Positions 1 to 4,627 of a stretch of 6,128 nucleotides of DNA are shown piece after piece. Location of the stretch: contig JAFLCM010000158.1 of the NCBI GenBank assembly GCA_017303565.1, positions 1 through 6,128 of the forward strand. The letters run 5' to 3'. Position 1 is the stretch's first letter; each line of letters opens with the position of its first letter. Below the pieces are notes generated by a model. That model had not been told where the DNA came from, ran no database searches, and saw only the letters and a list, made by a program, of their open reading frames with translations. The translations under genes were made by a program, and so were the position numbers. This DNA is from Planctomycetota bacterium. GTDB lineage: Bacteria; Planctomycetota; Phycisphaerae; Phycisphaerales; UBA1924.

Positions 1-1125
1 ACGCGGTACGCGTCGTATCTGGCGGACATCTGGGAGCGGACGCTGCGCGAGGCACCGGGCGCGGGGGTCGAGGTCGAGGTTTGCGCGGCACGCGTGAACG
101 CGATGGAGCCCGCGAGCGGGGGCTTCGTGCTTGCGGATGCAAGCGGCGCGGGGACTCGGTGCGACGCGGTGGTGCTGTGCACCGGGCACCTGGAGCCGGA
201 CCCACCGGACGTTCGGCATTCTTCGGGCGGTTCGCGGGTCATCGCCAACCCGTGGCGACCGGGGGCGATCGAGGCGATCGGACCGGACGAGCACGTGGGC
301 ATCCTCGGCACGGGGCTGACGATGCTCGACGTGTTGCTGACGCTGGTGGGTCGAGGGCACCAGGGGCCGATCACCGCGGTGTCGCGGCACGGGCGGCTGC
401 CGCGGGCGCACCGGGCCGATCCGCTTAGCGGGTTGCCGACGTTCGATCCGGCGCCGAGCGTGGGCGTGCTGTCGTCGCCGCTGGCGGCGCTGCGGTGGGT
501 GCGGGGGCGGATCGAGTCGCTCGATCCGTGCGCGGGCGGGGCGGCCCACTGGACGCACGTGATCGACGCGCTGCGCCCACATACGCACGGGGCGTGGCTT
601 TCGTGGAGCACGGCGGAGCGCGAACGGTTCGTCCGGCACCTTCGCCCCTTGTGGGACGTGCACCGCCACCGCGTGGACCCGGCACTGATCCGCCGCGTGG
701 AGGCGCTGACACGCGAGGGGCGGCTGAGCGTTCGGGCCGGGCGGGTGCGGGCGTGGCGTGAGGAGTCGGACGGCGTCGTGGTCGAGGTCCACGGCGGAAC
801 GAGCGGGAGCGAATCGCTCCGCTTCGGGCGCCTGATCGTCTGCACGGGGCCCAACCCCGATATCGCGCGGGGCGCGGACCCCTTGATGCGGTCGTTGCTG
901 AAGCGCGGGCTGGTGGTGCGGGACCCGCTGGGGCTGGGGGCGCTGTGCGAGCCGCCGGGTTCGTGCCGGTTGAAAAGCGCGGCGGGCGAACCGCGGGCGC
1001 TGTTCTGCGTGGGGCCGCTGCGGCGCGCCGACCTGTGGGAGAGCATCGCCGTGCCGGAACTGCGGGCGCAGGCGGATGAGGCGGCGGCGGCGTGCCTGGA
1101 AGCGTGCGGGCGCGCTGGGCATTGA
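1..1125 (+). CDS. FAD/NAD(P)-binding oxidoreductase, 3' part (5' end outside window)
   Basis: The reading frame is open from base 1, so the gene begins upstream; the in-frame GTG at 94 is internal, because codons before it (YASYLADIWERTLREAP) already read as family-like protein. 374 residues are visible. They fit the FAD/NAD(P)-binding family that includes E. coli YdhS (Pfam NAD_binding_9-like). Seen: a VVLCTGH strand (about 169-189), a Rossmann-like GILGTGLTMLDVLL (from 298) followed by ITAVSRHGRLPRAH, a second CTGPNPD motif (about 841-861), and the typical ending GPLRRADLWESIAVPELRAQA. The first FAD-binding GxGxxG segment, roughly the first hundred residues, must lie upstream. Members are presumed flavin-dependent oxidoreductases with no well-defined substrate. 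It probably acts in the cytoplasm. It converges on the repeat-protein gene and ends 51 bases from it. The family call is firm; the substrate is unknown. Confidence 0.88.
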   Translation, partial: TRYASYLADIWERTLREAPGAGVEVEVCAARVNAMEPASGGFVLADASGAGTRCDAVVLCTGHLEPDPPDVRHSSGGSRVIANPWRPGAIEAIGPDEHVGILGTGLTMLDVLLTLVGRGHQGPITAVSRHGRLPRAHRADPLSGLPTFDPAPSVGVLSSPLAALRWVRGRIESLDPCAGGAAHWTHVIDALRPHTHGAWLSWSTAERERFVRHLRPLWDVHRHRVDPALIRRVEALTREGRLSVRAGRVRAWREESDGVVVEVHGGTSGSESLRFGRLIVCTGPNPDIARGADPLMRSLLKRGLVVRDPLGLGALCEPPGSCRLKSAAGEPRALFCVGPLRRADLWESIAVPELRAQADEAAAACLEACGRAGH

Positions 1126-1134
1126 ACGGCGCGA

Positions 1135-1182
1135 TCGGCTCGGGTTAGGGCCGGTTCGGTTCAGGACCGGTTTGGGTCAGGT
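1135..1182. repeat. three degenerate 16-bp tandem repeats at a convergent gene junction
   Basis: Units at 1135-1150, 1151-1166 and 1167-1182 follow one another without gaps and share the pattern YCGGYTYGGKTYAGGN. By hand count the second and third match at 13 of 16 positions, and the first and second at 11 of 16. The third unit contains the stop codon of the minus-strand repeat-protein gene (1177-1179). The block fills most of the gap between two convergent genes. Its role is unknown; it may be leftover from slippage or part of a transcription end region. Confidence 0.5.
1151..1170. terminator. weak hairpin in convergent gap, possible bidirectional terminator
   Basis: CCGGT (1151-1155) can pair with ACCGG (1166-1170) around a 10-base loop, with a short TTT run after it on the plus strand. 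It lies where both flanking genes should end. The stem is only five pairs, there is no real U-tract, and it could simply come from the tandem repeats here. Rho-dependent termination is equally possible. Confidence 0.25.
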
Positions 1183-2277
1183 CTTCTTGAAGAAGATCTC
1201 GTGATCCGCGCCGGGGATGTAGTTCTCGAAAGACCGGGCGCCGGAGGGGCAGGTGGTCGTGTTGTTGGCGGGGTCGACGCTGCGGATCTTGCCTTTCTTC
1301 AGCGCGCCGACGGCGACGATCTTCTTTTCGGCGGGGTTGTAGACCCAGAACTCGCCGTGTTCTTTCGCGGTGAAGGAGAGCGTGCCCTTGCCGCGGGCAA
1401 CGCGGGAGGCACCCTTGAGTTGTGAGGGGTGGCCCGCGCCGGCGGTCTGGCCCGAGTCCTTGTCGGGCTTGCCGGGCTTGACGTCCTCGGGCTTGGGGTC
1501 CTTGGGCGGCTTGGAACCTCCGCCTCCACCAGAGCCGCCTGAACCCCCGGAGCCGCCCTTCTCCTCGCGGAAGAAGATCGAGTGCTCGTTGCGGCGTTCG
1601 AGGTTGCGGTCGTAAATGGAAGCGCCGTTGAGGGTGACGCGGTTCTTCTCGGGGTCGACCTCGATCACGTCGTCCTTGACGACTTCGCGGGCGACGATCT
1701 GGCGTTCGCGTTCGTCGTCGCCGATCCAGACGCGGCCGGTCTTGGCGGCTTTGAAGCGGACCACGCCGGTGCCGCTCTTGACGCGCTTGGCGCTGTGGGG
1801 GATGCCGTCGTACGACGAGGTGGAATCGGAGTCCCAGTCGGCGTCGCGGTCGGGCTTGAAGAAGATGTTGTGGGTGTTGCGGCGTTCGAGGTTGCGGTCG
1901 TAGACGACCTCGTCGTTCTTTTTGACGCGGTCCTTGTCGGGGTCGACCTCGACGGTGTCGCCGCGTTTGACCTTGATCGAGATGACCTGGCGTTCGCGGC
2001 CCTCGTCGCCGACCCAGACGGTGCCGACGGAGGGGGCGCGGAACTTCCGCTTGCCGTTGAAGCGCTCCATGAGGCGTGCGGAGCGGGGGATGCCGTCGTA
2101 GGGTCGGATGTCCTTGTCGTCGTCGCCGCCGCCGAACCAGCGGTCGTCCTCGACGGCCGCGGCGGCGTGCCAGTGGTTTGAGCGGTCCGATCCGGGAACG
2201 CCGGCGGACACGCAGCCCGGCCATACCGCCAACCACCCGCACGACGCCAGCACGACCGTCTTGATGTTCATGGCCAT
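1177..2277 (-). CDS. secreted protein of unknown function with three copies of an 82-residue module
   Basis: This predicts 366 residues from the ATG at 2277; an ATG at 2271 is as likely, and the frame extends to 2340 but would bury the signal peptide. Neither start has a clear Shine-Dalgarno. The N-terminus (MAMNIKTVVLASCGWLAVWP, then GCVSAG) is an export signal, probably cut after VSA near residue 25; the LASC there resembles a lipobox, but the hydrophobic run before it is short. Three modules follow at about residues 60-141, 156-237 and 283-364. All keep an F at module position 20, W at 29, VDP at 52-54 and HxIFF at 77-81. Modules 1 and 2 also share YDGIP, RERQ and YDRNLERRN. A Gly/Ser linker (about 241-255) and a Lys/Pro/Asp-rich stretch separate modules 2 and 3. 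I do not recognise the family. A beta-rich, charged extracytoplasmic domain is a guess. There is no catalytic motif that I know. Confidence 0.85.
   Translation of the reverse strand: MAMNIKTVVLASCGWLAVWPGCVSAGVPGSDRSNHWHAAAAVEDDRWFGGGDDDKDIRPYDGIPRSARLMERFNGKRKFRAPSVGTVWVGDEGRERQVISIKVKRGDTVEVDPDKDRVKKNDEVVYDRNLERRNTHNIFFKPDRDADWDSDSTSSYDGIPHSAKRVKSGTGVVRFKAAKTGRVWIGDDERERQIVAREVVKDDVIEVDPEKNRVTLNGASIYDRNLERRNEHSIFFREEKGGSGGSGGSGGGGGSKPPKDPKPEDVKPGKPDKDSGQTAGAGHPSQLKGASRVARGKGTLSFTAKEHGEFWVYNPAEKKIVAVGALKKGKIRSVDPANNTTTCPSGARSFENYIPGADHEIFFKKT
1186..1431 (-). repeat. diverged module copy 3 of the 82-residue unit
   Basis: It codes for the unit from HPSQLKG to HEIFFK. It is also 82 residues long and keeps the F, W, VDP and HxIFF landmarks at the same positions, but only about a fifth of positions match copy 2. 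It lacks YDGIP and YDRNLERRN and contains a cysteine (CPSG). Confidence 0.65.
1567..1812 (-). repeat. module copy 2 of the triplicated 82-residue unit
   Basis: It codes for the unit from YDGIPHSAK to HSIFFR. It shares a 27-base identical block with copy 1 (1588-1614 here, 1876-1902 there) that encodes YDRNLERRN. Confidence 0.85.
1855..2100 (-). repeat. module copy 1 of the triplicated 82-residue unit
   Basis: It codes for the unit from YDGIPRSAR to HNIFFK. It is 42 of 82 residues identical to copy 2 by hand count, with no gaps. Its start lies exactly 288 bases (96 codons) from the start of copy 2. Confidence 0.85.
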
Positions 2278-2313
2278 GATGGTACGGGCGTGCCGGGCGG
2301 TTGTTGCGGCGGG

Positions 2314-2332
2314 CGCGTTCGCCCCGCGTTCG
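2314..2332. promoter_or_regulatory. paired direct repeat CGCGTTCG-N3-CGCGTTCG in a divergent gap
   Basis: Two identical 8-base copies (2314-2321 and 2325-2332) lie 11 bases apart, about one helical turn, between the divergent repeat-protein and VTT genes. That layout suits a regulator bound twice on one DNA face. No convincing -35/-10 pair is visible in this gap on either strand, and a chance GC-rich repeat is possible. Confidence 0.25.
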
Positions 2333-2369
2333 GCGGACACCGGACGAACCGGCAGTTATGCTTCGGCTG

Positions 2370-3125
2370 ATGGCACAGCCGAACCCCGACGAGCAGAAGA
2401 CCTCCGAAGTCGAGCAGATGGCGCGGGAGATGGGCGCGACGGTGGGGCTGCCCGCGCTGGTGGCCGCGGTGCTGCCGGCGCTGGGCGGGTTCGTGTTCAT
2501 CGCGTTCGCGCTGCGGCTGCAGGAGTGGGTGCAGTCCCACGGCGTGACGGGGCAGGCGGTGTTCGTGCTGGCGTTTGCGCTGACGACGGGGCTGGCGCTC
2601 ATGCCGACATACGCGCTGAGCTTCGGCGCGGGGGTGTTCTTCGGGTTCGCGTGGGGTTCGGGGCTGGCGGTGGCGGGCGCGGTGCTGGGGAGCGTGGTGG
2701 GCTATCTGGTTTGGGGGCTGATCGCGCGCCAACGGGTGATGCAGGTGATCGAGCGTCACCCCCGGGCGCGGGTGATCCGGGACGCGCTGGTGGGGCGGTC
2801 GTTCGGGCGGGCGCTGACGCTGGTGACGCTGGTGCGGGTGCCACCGAACTCACCTTTCGCCTTGACCAACATGGTGATGAGCAGCGTGCGGGTGAATCCG
2901 CTCGTGTACCTGATCGGCACGGGGGTTGGGATCGCGCCGCGCACGGTGCTGGCCGCGTACATCGGGGCGGCGGTCGGGAGCATCGAGAAGGTGAGCGAGG
3001 GAACCGGCCCGTGGAAGTGGGTGGGGATCGGCGTGGGGCTGGTGGTGCTCGTCTTCGTGGTATGGCTGTGCGGGAAGTGGGCTCGGCAGGCGCTGGACGC
3101 GGAGCTCGGGGCCAGCGCCCGCTGA
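2370..3125 (+). CDS. VTT-domain (TVP38/TMEM64, DedA-like) integral membrane protein
   Basis: This predicts 251 residues from the ATG at 2370 (MAQPNPDEQK); an in-frame ATG at 2358 adds four residues. Neither has a strong ribosome binding site, and the frame reaches back to a TTG at 2301, which looks non-coding. After a short polar N-terminus comes a membrane segment (LPALVAAVLPALGGFVFIAFAL). The VTT/SNARE-associated domain follows: a helix ending ALSFGAGVFFGFAWGSGLA, a Gly-rich helix (AGAVLGSVVGYLVWG), an amphipathic loop, then RVPPNSPFALTNMVMSS and GVGIAPRTVLAAYIGAAVGS. The last helix is WVGIGVGLVVLVFVVWL with a basic tail. The R-x-P-x-x-P-(5)-N pattern matches the family. Relatives act in the inner membrane; DedA-superfamily proteins are linked to lipid flipping and membrane homeostasis, but this member's substrate cannot be read here. 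It converges on the GH1 gene with nine bases between stops. Confidence 0.88.
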   Translation: MAQPNPDEQKTSEVEQMAREMGATVGLPALVAAVLPALGGFVFIAFALRLQEWVQSHGVTGQAVFVLAFALTTGLALMPTYALSFGAGVFFGFAWGSGLAVAGAVLGSVVGYLVWGLIARQRVMQVIERHPRARVIRDALVGRSFGRALTLVTLVRVPPNSPFALTNMVMSSVRVNPLVYLIGTGVGIAPRTVLAAYIGAAVGSIEKVSEGTGPWKWVGIGVGLVVLVFVVWLCGKWARQALDAELGASAR

Positions 3126-3134
3126 TTCACGCGA

Positions 3135-4538
3135 TCAGGCGAACGGGTTGTGCGCGAGCGCCCCGCCGCGGGTGGCGATGACCTTCTTGTACCAGTGGAA
3201 CGAGTCCTTGGGCGTGCGCTTGAGGGTGCGGTAGTCGACGTGGACAAGGCCGAAGCGCTGGCGGTAGCCGTTCTCCCACTCGAAGTTATCGAGCATGGAC
3301 CAGTGGAAGTAGCCGCCGACGTTGGCGCCGTCGGCGATCGCACGCCGGAGTTCCAGTAGGTAGCGGCGGGTGAAGTCGATGCGCTGGGGATCGTGGACCT
3401 TGCCATCGGCGTGGACCCAGTCCATGGAGGTGAGGCCGTTCTCGGTGATGACGACGGGGGTCTTGTAGCGGTCCCAGAGCCAGAGCGGGCCGTAGTAGAG
3501 GGACTCGGGCTCGACGGGCCAGTCGAGTTGGGTTTTGTCATAGCCGTCGTGGCGCTGGGCGACGAACTCGGGCGCTCCGTCCTTCCCTTCTCGGACGAGC
3601 CAGCCGTTGTAGATGTTGACGCCGTAGAAATCGAGCGGGGCGTGCATCGTCTCCATGTCGCCGGGGCTCACGCGCGGGGCGTTGGCGGCGTAGACGCGGA
3701 GGCCCTCTTCGGGGTAGCGGCCGAAGAGCACGGCGTCGGCGTACCAGGCGTTGTTCCAGAGGTTGTGCCCGCGGACGCCGTGTGTCCACGCCTCGGCGGC
3801 GCGGCGGTCGGCGTCGGAACTGGTCATGGGGATGCCGATGACGCCGCAGGGGGCCCAGCCGGCGCTCGGCGGCGTCTTGGCGTGGGCGCGGATGACGCGG
3901 ACGGACTCGCCGTGGGCCATCAGGGCGTGGTGCAGGTGCTGGAGGCGTTCGGCGACGGGGAGGTTGGTGCCGGGGGCCTGCGGGCCCATATCGGGGCCGC
4001 CGCCGATGAAAATGTGCGGCTCGTTGAGCGTCATCCAGTGGCGGACGCGGTCGGAGAGGCGGTCGACGACGACACGGGTGTAGTCGGCGAACCACCTGAC
4101 GCTGTCGCGGTGGCCCCATCCGCCGCGCTCGAAGAGGGCGGTCGGGTAGTCCCAGTGGAACAGCGTGGCCCAAGGCGTGACACCGGCGGCGAGCAGTGTG
4201 TCCACGAGGCGGTCGTAGAAACCGAGGCCCGCGTCGTTGACCTTTCCGGTCCCCTCGGGGAGCACGCGGGTCCATGAGATGCTGAAGCGGTAGGCGTTGA
4301 GGCCGAGTTCGCGCATGAGCGCGGCGTCCTCGGCGGACCGGTGGTAGTGGTCGCAGGCGACGTTGCCGGTGTTGCCTTGCCAGACGGAGCCGGGTCGGCG
4401 GCAGTAGGCGTCCCAGACGGAGTCTCCGCGGCCATCCGAGCGGGCGGCGCCCTCGATCTGGTACGCGCTGGTGGCGGCCCCCCAGACAAACCCCTTCGGA
4501 AACTGGCACGACGACTCGGACAAGGGCGATGATGGCAC
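3135..4538 (-). CDS. glycoside hydrolase family 1, probable beta-glucosidase
   Basis: This is a complete, intact GH1 enzyme of 467 residues from the GTG at 4538. That start has GGAG nine bases upstream and places FPKGFVWGAATSAYQIEG near the N-terminus, as usual for the family. The ATG at 4586 (483 residues) and a TTG at 4523 are alternatives; an in-frame stop at 4599-4601 bars starts much farther upstream. Numbered from the GTG: acid/base Glu173 in TLNEP, nucleophile Glu366 in TENG, and sugar-binding residues Gln27, His128, Asn172, Trp413 and the Glu420-Trp421 pair (FEWE). There is no signal peptide, so it should act in the cytoplasm and hydrolyse beta-linked glucosides or short oligosaccharides with retention. 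Exact specificity (glucoside, galactoside, fucoside) is not readable. It is divergent from the large secreted protein, with a LacI-type operator between them. Confidence 0.93.
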   Translation of the reverse strand: MPSSPLSESSCQFPKGFVWGAATSAYQIEGAARSDGRGDSVWDAYCRRPGSVWQGNTGNVACDHYHRSAEDAALMRELGLNAYRFSISWTRVLPEGTGKVNDAGLGFYDRLVDTLLAAGVTPWATLFHWDYPTALFERGGWGHRDSVRWFADYTRVVVDRLSDRVRHWMTLNEPHIFIGGGPDMGPQAPGTNLPVAERLQHLHHALMAHGESVRVIRAHAKTPPSAGWAPCGVIGIPMTSSDADRRAAEAWTHGVRGHNLWNNAWYADAVLFGRYPEEGLRVYAANAPRVSPGDMETMHAPLDFYGVNIYNGWLVREGKDGAPEFVAQRHDGYDKTQLDWPVEPESLYYGPLWLWDRYKTPVVITENGLTSMDWVHADGKVHDPQRIDFTRRYLLELRRAIADGANVGGYFHWSMLDNFEWENGYRQRFGLVHVDYRTLKRTPKDSFHWYKKVIATRGGALAHNPFA

Positions 4539-4547
4539 GCTGGAACG

Positions 4548-4551
4548 CTCC
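4548..4551 (-). promoter_or_regulatory. ribosome binding site supporting the GTG start at 4538
   Basis: Minus-strand GGAG, nine bases before the GTG. It is the only Shine-Dalgarno-like match near any candidate start of the GH1 gene, and it favours the shorter protein over the ATG at 4586. Confidence 0.4.
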
Positions 4552-4585
4552 GGTGAGAATGTCGCCCATCGGAGCGACGAGACCA

Positions 4586-4614
4586 TTGACAGGGTGCATC
4601 ATAGCCGGGAGAAT
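4586..4614 (+). promoter_or_regulatory. possible sigma-70-type promoter for the large secreted protein
   Basis: A perfect TTGACA (4586-4591), a 17-base spacer and GAGAAT (4609-4614, four of six consensus bases). Transcription would start near 4621, only about six bases before the ATG at 4627, so the message would be nearly leaderless from that start. The operator at 4614-4627 covers the predicted start point. Confidence 0.45.
4598..4603 (-). promoter_or_regulatory. possible -10 element for the GH1 gene
   Basis: Minus-strand TATGAT matches five of six bases of TATAAT. No good -35 lies 16-18 bases upstream, and that place is taken by the LacI-type operator. Transcription would begin near 4591, giving a leader of about 53 bases to the GTG at 4538. 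Confidence 0.4.
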
Positions 4615-4627
4615 GCAAACGCTTACA
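4614..4627. promoter_or_regulatory. LacI-family operator (cre-like palindrome)
   Basis: TGCAAACGCTTACA matches TGNAANCGNTTNCA at all ten fixed positions. The two half-sites are TGCAAAC and, on the other strand, TGTAAGC, joined at the central CG typical of LacI/GalR-family sites. It lies between two divergent genes, one a sugar hydrolase, as expected for local sugar control. It overlaps the place of a -35 for the GH1 gene and the predicted start point of the other gene, so a bound repressor could block both. The regulator gene is not in the window. Confidence 0.72.

Noticed and set aside
94..96. GTG as the true start of the oxidoreductase
   Set aside because: The frame is open to base 1 with family-like sequence, and the FAD-binding N-terminus would otherwise be missing.
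1182..1196. Palindrome TCTTCTTGAAGAAGA as a terminator or operator
   Set aside because: It has no real loop and encodes the conserved IFFKK end of module copy 3, so it is probably a coding coincidence.
1582..2181. 199-codon plus-strand frame with apparent internal repeats
   Set aside because: Its repeats mirror the minus-strand modules, so it is an antisense shadow.
1145..2602. 485-codon minus-strand frame overlapping the repeat protein and part of the VTT gene
   Set aside because: It is dominated by Arg-rich low-complexity sequence, while the overlapping frame has a signal peptide and three ordered modules.
3122..3138. CTGAT/ATCAG hairpin between the VTT and GH1 stops
   Set aside because: The stem is only five pairs, has no T-tract, and partly follows from both convergent genes ending in TGA.
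2108..3181. 357-codon plus-strand frame over the VTT gene
   Set aside because: It is Gly/Ala/Arg-rich and out of frame with the membrane protein, which has proper hydrophobic segments and VTT motifs.
3393..4277. 294-codon plus-strand frame antisense to GH1
   Set aside because: It is a Val/Gly/Ala/Asp-rich shadow of the GH1 gene, whose catalytic residues are intact on the other strand.
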